64,000 bases of DNA from Methylobacterium sp. C25. GTDB taxonomy: Bacteria > Pseudomonadota > Alphaproteobacteria > Rhizobiales > Beijerinckiaceae. Shown here one piece after another: positions 37,104 through 45,514 of this stretch. The translations under genes and the position numbers were made by a program. Position 1 is the stretch's first letter. Each line of letters begins with the position of its first letter. The notes below the pieces were generated by a model. That model was given only the letters and a program-made list of their open reading frames with translations. It did not search any database and had not been told where the DNA came from. Location of the stretch: positions 1 to 64,000 of the forward strand of contig NZ_JAAUVI010000013.1 in NCBI RefSeq assembly GCF_021352225.1. Reading direction: 5' to 3'.

Positions 37104-38603
37104 TCAGAACAGCGAGCCCTGCTTCTCTTTGACCGCCTTACCGGAACGCGGCTTCGCGCCCGTGGATGGGCGCCTGCCCGCCGGCGGGTCGCCATCCGCC
37201 GCATCCGGGCGTGCCGTGACCGAGCCGTCGGCGAACTGCAGATACAGCACCGGAACCTGGCCGGCGGCGGTGGCCGAGCGCAAGGGGGCTCCGTCCTCGT
37301 CGCGCACCAGCGCGTAGCCGCGTGCGAGCACCGCCCGATAGCTCAGGGCGCCGAGCAGACCGCCGAGGGCATCGAGGCGGCTGCGGCGCCGCTCGATCGC
37401 GTGGCGCAGCGCCGACAGTGGCCTTTCGTCGATCCGGGCCAGGCGCCCGCGCGCATCGGCCAACGCTACGGCGGGCGAGCGCCGGGCGAGCCGGTCCGTC
37501 AGGCGGATCAGCCGTGCGCGGTGGTCACGCGCGTTCGCCGCAAGAGCCGGCGCGAGCCGGGCCTCGGCCAAGTCGAGCCGCTGACGCCGCGTTGCGAGGA
37601 CGGCATCGGGGCTCGGCATGGCTCGGACGAGGGCGCGCAGGTCCAGCCGCTCGCGCTCGATGCGTCGCAGAATCGTGCCACGCTGCCGGGCGCCGAGGTC
37701 GTGGATCTCGTCGAGCAGGTCGGCGCGCACCGGCACCGCCATCTCGGCCGCACCCGTCGGCGTTGGTGCCCGGCGGTCGGCGACGAAGTCGATCAGAGTG
37801 GTATCGGTCTCGTGCCCGACGGCCGAAATCAGCGGGATCGCGCTCTCGGCGGCGGCACGGACCACCGCCTCCTCGTTGAAGGCCCACAGGTCCTCGATCG
37901 AGCCGCCGCCGCGGGCGACGATGAGCACGTCCGGCCGTGGGATCTGTCCGCGTGGCTCCAGCGCGTTGAAGCCGCTGATGGCCGCGGCGATCTCGTCTGC
38001 CGCCCCCTCCCCCTGCACGCGCACCGGCCAGACCAGGACCGGGCGCGGAAAGCGGTCCTGCAACCGATGCAGGATGTCGCGGATCACGGCGCCGGTCGGA
38101 GAGGTCACCACCCCGATCACGCGCGGCAGATAGGGAATTGGACGCTTGCGCTCGGCGGCGAAGAGTCCCTCGGCAGCGAGGAGCTTCTTACGTTCCTCCA
38201 GAAGCGCCATCCAGGCGCCGACGCCCGCCGGCTCCATCGAATCAACGATAATCTGGTATGAGGATTTGCCCGCGAAGGTGGTGACCTTGCCGGTGACGAG
38301 GACTTCGAGCCCCTCCTTCGGCTTTTGGCGCAGACGGCCGAGTACGCCTTTCCAGACCACGGCGTCGATCTTGGCGCTGCCGTCCTTCAAAGAGAAATAG
38401 GCGTGGCCGGAGCCGTGCGGGCCGCGATAACCCGAGATCTCACCGCGCAACCGGACATGGCCGAATGCATCCTCGAGCGTTCGCTTTAGCGCAGACGCAA
38501 GATCCCCGACCGACCATTCGGGAGCGTTGGACTGGAGATGTGTCGAAGGTGGCGTCTCCGCGTCGAGCGGGGGGCGCGCCTGAGGCGGTGGGACGAGCGG
38601 CAT
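37104..38603 (-). CDS. xseA: Exodeoxyribonuclease VII large subunit
   Basis: 499 residues; with XseB it degrades single-stranded DNA. N-terminal OB-fold (FGHVRLRGEISGYRGPHGSG; YFSLKDGSAKIDAVVWKG), then the nuclease core with GVVTSPTGAVIRDIL, IVARGGGSIEDLWAFNEE and SAVGHETDTTLIDFVADRRA. A long Arg/Ala-rich coiled coil and a short Lys-rich tail (SGKAVKEKQGSLF) follow. The N-terminal 25 residues are Pro-rich and the true start could be a few codons later. The small subunit gene is not in this window. Confidence 0.95.
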   Translation of the reverse strand: MPLVPPPQARPPLDAETPPSTHLQSNAPEWSVGDLASALKRTLEDAFGHVRLRGEISGYRGPHGSGHAYFSLKDGSAKIDAVVWKGVLGRLRQKPKEGLEVLVTGKVTTFAGKSSYQIIVDSMEPAGVGAWMALLEERKKLLAAEGLFAAERKRPIPYLPRVIGVVTSPTGAVIRDILHRLQDRFPRPVLVWPVRVQGEGAADEIAAAISGFNALEPRGQIPRPDVLIVARGGGSIEDLWAFNEEAVVRAAAESAIPLISAVGHETDTTLIDFVADRRAPTPTGAAEMAVPVRADLLDEIHDLGARQRGTILRRIERERLDLRALVRAMPSPDAVLATRRQRLDLAEARLAPALAANARDHRARLIRLTDRLARRSPAVALADARGRLARIDERPLSALRHAIERRRSRLDALGGLLGALSYRAVLARGYALVRDEDGAPLRSATAAGQVPVLYLQFADGSVTARPDAADGDPPAGRRPSTGAKPRSGKAVKEKQGSLF

Positions 38604-38650
38604 CCGGGAAGGCTAAAGCCAAGCCCGCCCCGGAGCAATTTCGTCAGCAC

Positions 38651-38989
38651 TCAGAAAAGGCCGGAAAACATCGCGAACGCCGCCAGAGCGGGAGCCGCAG
38701 CGATTCCGACCGCCCATTGCCACGGTTGTGCGAGGCGAGGCCGACGGTTGTCGTTTGCCGCCCGATGGGTCGTCCGGTGATGTACGACGTAGTTCGAAAC
38801 ACGCACTCTCTCGTGCTGCTCGGTTGCAGTGTCGGGAGAGAGATTGATGCGGCACAGCGGCATGGCTTGGGATAACGTACCAGAACGCTCTGCCGTTCCG
38901 CTTGTGCGGCCCGATCTTCCATCGATCATTCGCCCCTCGTAAGACGGGCGAATTCCGAACGACCCGGTCGAGCCCTTCACGTTGCGCAT
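38651..38989 (-). CDS. Small protein with one C-terminal membrane helix, unknown
   Basis: 112 residues from the ATG at 38989. Mostly polar and Arg-rich, with a segment CRINLSPDTATEQHERVRVS and then a basic stretch HRTTHRAANDNRRPR directly before a single hydrophobic segment (WAVGIAAAPALAAFAMFSGLF) at the very C-terminus. That layout suggests a tail-anchored inner-membrane protein. I do not recognise a family. It follows the same direction as xseA but ends just before it. Confidence 0.5.
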   Translation of the reverse strand: MRNVKGSTGSFGIRPSYEGRMIDGRSGRTSGTAERSGTLSQAMPLCRINLSPDTATEQHERVRVSNYVVHHRTTHRAANDNRRPRLAQPWQWAVGIAAAPALAAFAMFSGLF

Positions 38990-39003
38990 GATGCCGGTCT
39001 CCG

Positions 39004-39090
39004 TCACTGGCCGAGGGCAGCGGCGACGCTCGGCCAATTCTGCGTGAGGCCGACCAAAGCAAGGCTGACGACGAAGACGAAGCGGTGCAT
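39004..39090 (-). CDS. Possible 28-residue secreted or membrane peptide
   Basis: An ATG-initiated frame encoding MHRFVFVVSLALVGLTQNWP and a short tail ending AALGQ. The composition is that of a signal peptide or single helix. There is no strong ribosome-binding site. It lies divergent from the L,D-transpeptidase-like gene, 28 bases away. It could equally be chance. Confidence 0.25.
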   Translation of the reverse strand: MHRFVFVVSLALVGLTQNWPSVAAALGQ

Positions 39091-39118
39091 GGTCCCGAGA
39101 CTCCGTGCGGTTAAGCTA

Positions 39119-39928
39119 ATGACGCGGAAAGTGCCTCCAAGTTCCCGAGACCCACGACAACTTCGCCTGCGAAATGCACCGGTGACGGTTTGCAGATCGG
39201 TTCGCGGCATCATGGCGGCCCTGCTCGCGGTGGGCAGCACGAATGCGTTGGCAGCCGAGGGCGCGTGTCCCGCGTTTCTCGAAAGCGCCCGAAGCCTCGT
39301 CGTCGTCACGGCGCGGTCGGTGAATGCGACGCGCGCGCTTCTCCGGCTTTTCCAACGGAATGGACCGTCGGATGCCTGGCGGCCCATTGGTGCATCCGAG
39401 TCGGCCGTTCTCGGCGCGACCGGGCTGGCCTGGGGACATCCGTTTCGAGGGATGGCGCGTGCCGGAGAGCCGGTAAAGGCGGAGGGCGATCGGCGCACCC
39501 CCATCGGCATCTACCGGTTCGGGCGCAGCTTCGGCTTCCACGCGAGCGGGCTGTCGGGCCAGCTCGTGCTGCGGCCGGGCGAGTCGATCTGCGTCGATGA
39601 TCCGGCTTCGGCCGCCTACAACACCATCGTCACGTCCCGCTCGGGAACGCGGCCGCGGGGAGAGGATATGGGCGCGCAGCCGCTGTATCGGCGCGGGCTC
39701 GTGATCGACTATCCGAGCGACGCTGGCCGGCGCGCTGGCTCCTGCATCTTTCTCCACGTCTGGCGTGGCCCGGGACACGGAACGGCCGGCTGCGTGGCGC
39801 TGCCTGAGACGCGCGTCGCCGCCTTGCAGGCAATTGCCGGGCGCGGCGAGACGGCGATCGCGATACTGCCCGAAGGCGCGCTCGACCGCTTCTCCGGCTG
39901 CCTTCCAGGTGTCGGCGCGGGGCGCTGA
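39119..39928 (+). CDS. L,D-transpeptidase family (YkuD) exported protein
   Basis: 269 residues from the ATG at 39119 (a later ATG at 39212 gives a compact signal peptide, MAALLAVGSTNALAA). The YkuD domain spans about 90-235: RTPIGIYRFGRSFGFH, then the catalytic segment FLHVWRGPGHGTAGCVALPE, where His precedes the nucleophilic Cys in a GCVAL context. The family forms 3-3 peptidoglycan cross-links or links lipoproteins to peptidoglycan. This sub-type (YkuD with Thr-Ala-Gly-Cys) is common in alphaproteobacteria as an uncharacterised branch. Acts in the periplasm. Its stop is three bases from the stop of the convergent caspase-like gene. Confidence 0.8.
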   Translation: MTRKVPPSSRDPRQLRLRNAPVTVCRSVRGIMAALLAVGSTNALAAEGACPAFLESARSLVVVTARSVNATRALLRLFQRNGPSDAWRPIGASESAVLGATGLAWGHPFRGMARAGEPVKAEGDRRTPIGIYRFGRSFGFHASGLSGQLVLRPGESICVDDPASAAYNTIVTSRSGTRPRGEDMGAQPLYRRGLVIDYPSDAGRRAGSCIFLHVWRGPGHGTAGCVALPETRVAALQAIAGRGETAIAILPEGALDRFSGCLPGVGAGR

Positions 39929-39931
39929 GCG

Positions 39932-41197
39932 TTACGGCTCGACCAGCGCCCTGCGGCAGCAACCGACATAGTCGCCGTGTACCCAGCCGACCGGGCCGCC
40001 GCGCAGTTTCACTTTCACCCAGATCCCCTGCCGGCCGATGACGCTGAACAGCGAGTCGGGACCAAGCTTGGCGATGCGATAGCCCGTCTGACCGCTTGGG
40101 AGGCTGCGCAGGGCGACCCAGTTGTCGCCGGCCGGGTCGAGCCGGATCGGATGGCTGAACATGCCGAAACGCGCCACTGGTGTCGGTTCGGGTGGCGGCA
40201 GGGCGTCAGCGACGGGCGGCGGCGCGGCTTGCGGGCGCATCAGTGTGCTCGCCGGCGGCGGATATACGATCGAAGATGGAGGCGTCTTGATCACCAGCGC
40301 AGGCTTCGTCTGCGCTGGCGGCGGCAGGATTGCCTGCGGCGGTGACGGATCCGGCGGACTCACGGTCACCGGCGCGGCGGCCGGCAAGGATGCGGCATCG
40401 GCGCTTGCCAGCGATACGAATCGGGCGCCGCGCACCTCGTTGTAATAGGCGGGCACCTGCTTGTGCGGCACGGTTTCGGCGAGCTTGGCGACCTCGTCGC
40501 GCACGCTCTCGCCGAGGTCGATCAGGTTGAGCCCCGGCTTCCTGATCTGCTGCACGAAGATCCGAGTGAAGACCGAGTTCGGGTTCGGGTCGGAGCCCGG
40601 CAGTTTTTCCAGTGCCTGTTGGCCGGCACCGGCCGCGTAGAGCGAGAACACGCCGTCGGCGGGTTCAGTCCGGGCGAGGCCGGTATCCTGCCCGATGGCG
40701 CGGGTGCCGTTCCTCGAAAACGGGTTGTTGCGGCAGGCATCGATCACCATCACGACGACCCGCGCCCCGCGCTGGCGAAGTGCCGCGCTGAGATCGGTCT
40801 CGGCCAGAGAGCGGCTGCGGGCGAGCATCTCCTGTCCTGCTTCCACCGCCGGGATATCCGAGGGAAGCAGATAGTTGGTGCCTTGGATCGCGATGCCGTG
40901 GCCCGCGAAATAGACGAGCGCGGTATCTCCCGGCTGGACCTGATCGGCGAAGATGCTGAAGCGGCGTAGGAAGGTCTCTTGTGTGACTGCATTGGAGAGC
41001 AGCGTCACGCGGAAGCCGAGGCCCTGCAGCGTGTCGCCGACCGTCTGGGCGTCTGCCGGAGGCCGGGCGAGCTGGGCGCCCTGTCCGAGATTCTGATAGG
41101 CGCCGACCCCGACCACGAAGGCGAGGCGCTCCGCCGCTTGAGCGCAGGCGGGCCAAAGAAAAAGCGCGAGCAGCCAGACCTGGCCGATTCGGCGCAT
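39932..41197 (-). CDS. Exported caspase-like (peptidase C14) protein with SH3-like tail
   Basis: 421 residues. Signal peptide (VWLLALFLWPACAQA), then a caspase p20-like domain at about 20-250 with strands ERLAFVVGVGAYQNL, the catalytic His in LVYFAGHGIAIQG and the catalytic Cys in VMVIDACRNNPFS. A long Pro-rich linker (SPPDPSPPQAILPPPAQT) follows, then a C-terminal SH3_3-like domain (NWVALRSLPSGQTGYRIAKL; GIWVKVKLRGGPVGWVHGDY). Metacaspase-like proteins of this layout are common in alphaproteobacteria with unknown substrates. The SH3 tail suggests peptidoglycan binding. Convergent with the L,D-transpeptidase-like gene, which fits a cell-wall setting. Confidence 0.85.
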   Translation of the reverse strand: MRRIGQVWLLALFLWPACAQAAERLAFVVGVGAYQNLGQGAQLARPPADAQTVGDTLQGLGFRVTLLSNAVTQETFLRRFSIFADQVQPGDTALVYFAGHGIAIQGTNYLLPSDIPAVEAGQEMLARSRSLAETDLSAALRQRGARVVVMVIDACRNNPFSRNGTRAIGQDTGLARTEPADGVFSLYAAGAGQQALEKLPGSDPNPNSVFTRIFVQQIRKPGLNLIDLGESVRDEVAKLAETVPHKQVPAYYNEVRGARFVSLASADAASLPAAAPVTVSPPDPSPPQAILPPPAQTKPALVIKTPPSSIVYPPPASTLMRPQAAPPPVADALPPPEPTPVARFGMFSHPIRLDPAGDNWVALRSLPSGQTGYRIAKLGPDSLFSVIGRQGIWVKVKLRGGPVGWVHGDYVGCCRRALVEP

Positions 41198-41232
41198 GAG
41201 CTCCGCGGCGGCACGTCGGCAAGACAGGCTGC

Positions 41233-42003
41233 TCAAGCTGGACACCCGAAAAACATCGCATAAGCGTCTTCGCTCACCCGGCCCAGCGCCTCGCGGCAAC
41301 TGGCGTAGGCCGCGTGACCGGATGCGATACGGCCGTAGCAGTCGGGCGACACTACGGCCTCCCGCTCGGGGATCAGCGCCAGCGGGCAGGCAGCCGGCGT
41401 CAGGTGGGAACCTCGGCCCGAATGCAGGGTGGTGAGAACCCCATACATCTCGCCGCGGATGGTCGGACGGCACAGCATGGCAACGCGGTACTGACCCTGC
41501 CAATTGGTGACGAGATAGATCTGCCCCGAAAGGTTCGGCACCGAGACGAAGCCGCTCTGCGCGAACGGCGCGTCGATCCGCTCGGCTTCGCGGAAGGCAA
41601 GCCGTGCGGTCTCCGGCTCCCACGCGATCTCGGTTCGGTAGGCGAAGATCGCGTCGGGCGCGCCGAAGGACGGCCGCAGCGTGAGATAGCGCCCTTCCAG
41701 CCAGGACACGCCCTCGCGCGAATAGGCCCCGAGCTCTTCCGGCGCATGGCGCGGCGACTCGATCGCGTTCTCCCGGGAGGCGGGCTCGCGCAGCGAGACG
41801 CTCAGCGCTTCTTCGAGCCGGATGGTCGTGGCCAATGTGAAGGGGCGGCGGCCCGACAGCGCCTTCTCCAGGGTGGAGACGCTGATGCGCGCCTCATCGG
41901 CCAGGGTCTGGCGGGAGATTCGTCGGCGCGCCAGCGCTTCCCTCACGGCCTGCGCGATGGCCCGGCTCTGGGCCTCGGGCAGCTCGGCGTCCGATCCTGA
42001 CAT
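41233..42003 (-). CDS. XRE-type transcriptional regulator with sensor-like C-terminal domain
   Basis: 256 residues. N-terminal helix-turn-helix (RRRISRQTLADEARISVSTL, EKALSGRRPFTLATTIRLEE), then a C-terminal beta-rich domain around 90-240 (WLEGRYLTLRPSFGAPDAIF; YLVTNWQGQYRVAMLCRPTI) with several cysteines near the end (ACPLALIP, SPDCYGR, ASCREALG, FGCPA). The ligand is unknown. A GGAAGGGG upstream supports the ATG at 42003. It lies downstream of the amidase gene in the same direction and just upstream of the caspase-like gene, so it may control either. Confidence 0.8.
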   Translation of the reverse strand: MSGSDAELPEAQSRAIAQAVREALARRRISRQTLADEARISVSTLEKALSGRRPFTLATTIRLEEALSVSLREPASRENAIESPRHAPEELGAYSREGVSWLEGRYLTLRPSFGAPDAIFAYRTEIAWEPETARLAFREAERIDAPFAQSGFVSVPNLSGQIYLVTNWQGQYRVAMLCRPTIRGEMYGVLTTLHSGRGSHLTPAACPLALIPEREAVVSPDCYGRIASGHAAYASCREALGRVSEDAYAMFFGCPA

Positions 42004-42106
42004 GATCCCCTTCCGGTTGTGCGGACAGATCCGCACGAATCCGGACAGATTGGCAAGAGTCATGGTCTCGCTGCGGATGGCCGTCGCCGATCCGGCCGAC
42101 GCGCGG

Positions 42107-43681
42107 TCAGCGCGGCCTGACGTCGACCAGCGGCGGCACGCTCGCCGGCGGCCGGCGCTGCCGGCTCGCCTGCTCAAAGGCGTAGCCGAGCCCGAGCAGC
42201 TTGCCCTCTTCCCAGGGTCGGCCGAGCAGGTCGAGTCCGACGGGCACGCCCAGGGGGGCCTTTTCAGTCGGCGTGGAGAACCCGGCGGGCACGTCGAGCG
42301 CCGGGTAGCCGGTGAGACCGGCTACGATGCCGTTGCGGTCGGACTGGTTCAGCTCCCCGATCGGCACGACCAGGCGCTTCTGCAGCGGGTAGACCAGGGC
42401 ATCGAGGCGCTCTCTATCGAACACTTCGGCGACATGAGCGCGGAAGGCGGTGATCCGTTCGAGCCGTGCCTTGTATTCCGGCTCCTGCAGGCCGTCGCGG
42501 CGCGCATCGGCACCGGTAATGAACTTTTCGAGGGCTGCCTTGTGGAACTTCCCGGAGGCGATGATGCCGGCGAGATCCTTCTGCGGCGCGTTCGGGATCG
42601 CGGCGAGATAGGCGTTGATCAGAGGCTTGAATTCGTAGGTCTGGACATCGTCTTCGGCATTCAGGCGGTCGGCCTCGAAGGCGGGATCGTCGATGTCGAC
42701 GAGCGTCGCACCGGCCTTTTCCAGGGTGGCCAGTGCCGCCCGCATGACGCGGTTGACCTCAGCGTGCTCAGGCTTCGTGCCGAACAGCGCTTTCACCACT
42801 CCGAGGCGTGCACCCTTGAGCGCATCGGGCTTCAGGAAACCCGCATAGTCCTTCGCTGCCTTGTCCGAGGCCGCCGCGGTCGCGGGATCGTCCGGGTCGG
42901 TGCCGGCCATGGCCTGCAGGAGCGCCGCCGCATCCGACACATTGCGCGTGATCGGGCCGATGGCGTCCTGGGTCTTCGAAACCGGCATGATGCCGTTGAG
43001 GCTGAGCAGACCCTGGGTCGCGCGCAGGCCGAAGAGGTTGTTGGCCGAGGCCGGCGAGCGGATCGAGTTCACGGTATCGCTGCCGGTGCCAGCGAGAGCG
43101 AAGTTCGCGGCGACGGCTGCACCGGTCCCGCCACTCGAGCCGCCCGGCGTGCGGGACAGGTCGTAGGGATTGCGCACCTGCCCGCCGATGGAACTGACCG
43201 AGACGCCGCCAAGGGCGAATTCCTGCATGTTGGTCTTGGCCAGGATGATCGCACCGGCCTTGCGCAACTGCGCCACGACGAAGGCATCCTTCGCCGGCCG
43301 GGCGCCGGCCAGCGAGGCCGATCCGCCGGTCGTCGGCAATTCGGCGGTGTTGTAATTGTCCTTCAGCACCACGGATACGCAGGCGAGCGGCTCGGCGAGG
43401 CGGCCATGGTCGCCGTCGACGGCGTCGGCCTGTGCGAGGGCGCCCTCGTTGAGGGCTCGGATCGCGGTGAGCGCTGGTCCCTTGGTGTCGTAGGCGGCGA
43501 TGCGGTCGAGATAGGCTTGAACCAGCCCCCGGCAGGTCAGCGTGCCGGCCTTCAGCGCTGCATGGACGCTCGCGATGCTGGCTTCCTCGATCGTGAAGCG
43601 TGGCTGCGCCCTTGCCGGCAAACCCAGAAGCGGCAGGGCCGCAAGGCCAACCACCAAGCTCTGCTTGATCGAGCCGCTCAT
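42107..43681 (-). CDS. Exported amidase-signature enzyme
   Basis: 524 residues with a signal peptide (SLVVGLAALPLLGLPARA). The amidase Ser-cisSer-Lys triad is readable: Lys in VVLKDNYNTAELPTTGGS, the cis-Ser and nucleophile region in TPGGSSGGTGAAVAANFALA followed by TGSDTVNSIRSPASANN. Amidases of this secreted form hydrolyse small amides or peptide amides in the periplasm; no substrate can be named. Length is normal for the family. The gene starts divergently from the luciferase-like monooxygenase gene. Confidence 0.9.
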   Translation of the reverse strand: MSGSIKQSLVVGLAALPLLGLPARAQPRFTIEEASIASVHAALKAGTLTCRGLVQAYLDRIAAYDTKGPALTAIRALNEGALAQADAVDGDHGRLAEPLACVSVVLKDNYNTAELPTTGGSASLAGARPAKDAFVVAQLRKAGAIILAKTNMQEFALGGVSVSSIGGQVRNPYDLSRTPGGSSGGTGAAVAANFALAGTGSDTVNSIRSPASANNLFGLRATQGLLSLNGIMPVSKTQDAIGPITRNVSDAAALLQAMAGTDPDDPATAAASDKAAKDYAGFLKPDALKGARLGVVKALFGTKPEHAEVNRVMRAALATLEKAGATLVDIDDPAFEADRLNAEDDVQTYEFKPLINAYLAAIPNAPQKDLAGIIASGKFHKAALEKFITGADARRDGLQEPEYKARLERITAFRAHVAEVFDRERLDALVYPLQKRLVVPIGELNQSDRNGIVAGLTGYPALDVPAGFSTPTEKAPLGVPVGLDLLGRPWEEGKLLGLGYAFEQASRQRRPPASVPPLVDVRPR

Positions 43682-43925
43682 CCAGTCACCTGCCGTGGGG
43701 GGATTGCAGCGCGCGCGGCCAAGCGACGAGCCAGGGGGGGCTCATCGAGCGAACGCTTGTTCCGACAGAGGGTTAGAACCAGATTCGCAAAGATGCAATC
43801 GAATTGAATTCAGTTTGGAACGCGGCAAGCGCTACCGCCGGATGACAAATCGAGGGGCGCACCCCACCTCCGCCGAAGGGGCGCTCAAGAACGGACATGT
43901 TCCGGCAGGGACCAGCGGCGACGTC

Positions 43926-44951
43926 ATGAAGAAGATCGGCTTTCTGTCCTTCGGCCATTGGACGCCCAACTCCCAGTCGCAGACGCGCTCGGCCTCGGAC
44001 ATCCTCCTGCAATCGATCGATCTCGCGGTGGCGGCCGAAGAGCTCGGGGCCGACGGCGCCTATTTCCGCGTGCACCATTTCGCCCGGCAACTGGCGTCGC
44101 CCTTTCCGCTGCTGGCCGCCGTGGGCGCGAAGACCCACCGCATCGAGATCGGCACCGGCGTCATCGACATGCGCTACGAGAACCCGTTCTACATGGTCGA
44201 GGATGCCGGCGCGGCCGATCTGATCTCCGGCGGGCGCCTGCAACTCGGCATCAGCCGAGGTTCGCCCGAGCAGGTGATCGACGGTTGGCGGCATTTCGGG
44301 TTCCAGCCGGTCAAAGGCGAGACCGATGCCGAGATGGGCCGGCGTCACGCCGAGACCTTTCTGGAACTGCTGCGCGGCCGAGGATTCGCCGAGCCGAACC
44401 CCTATCCGATGTTCCCCAATCCACCGGGTCTGTTACGCCTCGAGCCGCACTCTGAGGGCCTGCGCGAGCGGATCTGGTGGGGGGCCGCGTCGGATGCCAC
44501 CGCCGTATGGGCGGCGCAGCGAGGGATGAACCTGCAGAGCTCGACCCTGAAAAAGGACGAGACCGGCGAGCCGCTCCACATCCAGCAAGCGGCCCAGATT
44601 CGGGCCTTTCGCGATGCATGGCGAGCGGTGGGTCATGAACGGGAGCCGCGCGTCTCGGTGAGCCGGTCGATCTTCGCGATCGTGAACGACGCCGACCGGG
44701 CCTATTTCGGGCGCAGCGGGCAGGACAGAGATTCGATCGGCAACATCGACAGCGAGACCCGCGCGGTTTTCGGACGAACCTATGCGGCCGAACCGCAGAT
44801 TCTGATCGAGCAGCTGAAGCAGGATCAGGCCATTGCTGAGGCCGATACCCTGCTGCTCACGATCCCCAATCAACTCGGCGTCGCCTATTGCGCGCATGCG
44901 ATCGAGGCGATCCTGAAGCACGTCGCCCCGGCCCTGGGTTGGCGGCCCTGA
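43926..44951 (+). CDS. LLM-class flavin-dependent oxidoreductase (luciferase-like)
   Basis: 341 residues, a TIM-barrel FMN-dependent monooxygenase-like protein. Features: MKKIGFLSFGHWTPNSQSQT, then GADGAYFRVHHFARQLASPF, VGAKTHRIEIGTGVIDMRYE, GGRLQLGISRGSPEQVI and RIWWGAASDATAVWAAQRGM. The ATG at 43926 begins the barrel's first strand; an in-frame upstream region to 43,542 overlaps the amidase gene and is not expected to be coding. Substrate unknown. It ends before a strong inverted repeat at 44,978. Confidence 0.88.
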   Translation: MKKIGFLSFGHWTPNSQSQTRSASDILLQSIDLAVAAEELGADGAYFRVHHFARQLASPFPLLAAVGAKTHRIEIGTGVIDMRYENPFYMVEDAGAADLISGGRLQLGISRGSPEQVIDGWRHFGFQPVKGETDAEMGRRHAETFLELLRGRGFAEPNPYPMFPNPPGLLRLEPHSEGLRERIWWGAASDATAVWAAQRGMNLQSSTLKKDETGEPLHIQQAAQIRAFRDAWRAVGHEREPRVSVSRSIFAIVNDADRAYFGRSGQDRDSIGNIDSETRAVFGRTYAAEPQILIEQLKQDQAIAEADTLLLTIPNQLGVAYCAHAIEAILKHVAPALGWRP

Positions 44952-44977
44952 TCGAAGGCCCCATCCGCCGACACCAC

Positions 44978-45004
44978 GTTCACGACGGCTCTCCCGTCGT
45001 GAAC
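44978..45004. terminator. Perfect inverted repeat between convergent genes
   Basis: GTTCACGACGG and its exact complement flank a CTCTC loop: an 11-base stem located 26 bases after the monooxygenase stop and 23 bases before the stop of the small secreted protein gene. It lacks a clear T-tract, so it is a probable but not certain terminator. Confidence 0.6.
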
Positions 45005-45027
45005 GATGGGTTGTCGAGCTTTGTCCC

Positions 45028-45318
45028 TTACCGGGCGGGAGCGTCGATACGAGCACCCCAGACGTTCAGGGTTCCCTGCTCCTGGGCCGGCGCGGCCGCG
45101 GCGGGGACAGCCTGCCGATCAACGAGGTAGTAGGCGCCGGTACCGGCGGCGTTCAGGGCATTGAAGGCCCGCGGGGCCGGAACCTCCGACACCTGTGCGA
45201 CGCGTCCGGGGACTTCAAAGGTGTGCCCCCATGCGTCGAAGGTCTGCTGGGCGCGGGCGGGTGTGGCGGCGAGAGCGGCCAGGGCGATCGCGGCGAGAGC
45301 GGTGTTGCTGTAGGTCAT
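45028..45318 (-). CDS. Small secreted protein of unknown function
   Basis: 96 residues with a signal peptide (NTALAAIALAALAATPARAQ). The mature part has two similar halves: FDAWGHTFEVPGRVAQV near the start and LNVWGARIDAPAR at the end, joined by an Ala/Pro-rich region. The repeated Trp-Gly-x-x-x-x-x-x-Pro unit may be a short structural repeat. No family recognised. It is divergent from the MarR regulator gene across two palindromic operators, so it is a probable MarR target. Confidence 0.7.
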   Translation of the reverse strand: MTYSNTALAAIALAALAATPARAQQTFDAWGHTFEVPGRVAQVSEVPAPRAFNALNAAGTGAYYLVDRQAVPAAAAPAQEQGTLNVWGARIDAPAR

Positions 45319-45385
45319 GGTCTGTCTCCTTTACGTGTGATGCGGCTGCGTGATGCGGGCCCTCCGGCCCCGCGCTTCCGTGAAA

Positions 45386-45446
45386 CATTGATATCAATGC
45401 ATTTGCCCCGGCGGCGTGCGCGGCCGCACATAGCTTGATATCAAGC
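45386..45446. promoter_or_regulatory. Two perfect palindromes, candidate MarR operators
   Basis: CATTGATATCAATG (45,386-45,399) and GCTTGATATCAAGC (45,433-45,446) are perfect 14-base palindromes sharing the core TTGATATCAA, with centres 47 bases apart. They sit in the 196-base region between the divergent small secreted protein (start 45,318) and the MarR gene (start 45,515). MarR proteins typically bind such AT-rich palindromes in their own divergent promoters, so autoregulation plus control of the neighbour is likely. Confidence 0.75.
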
Positions 45447-45514
45447 ATTAAAATGCTTAGTCTGCGGGTACCGGGTATGCGGGGCTGGATCGACATTCCG
45501 CTGCACTCCGGATC

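Noticed and set aside
41822..43807. A 661-codon open frame on the plus strand through the amidase and regulator genes
   Set aside because: Runs antisense across two well-recognised genes and their spacer, which real genes would not do here; shadow composition.
43542..43925. N-terminal extension of the luciferase-like monooxygenase
   Set aside because: Upstream part overlaps the divergent amidase start and lacks homology; the ATG at 43926 begins the conserved first strand.
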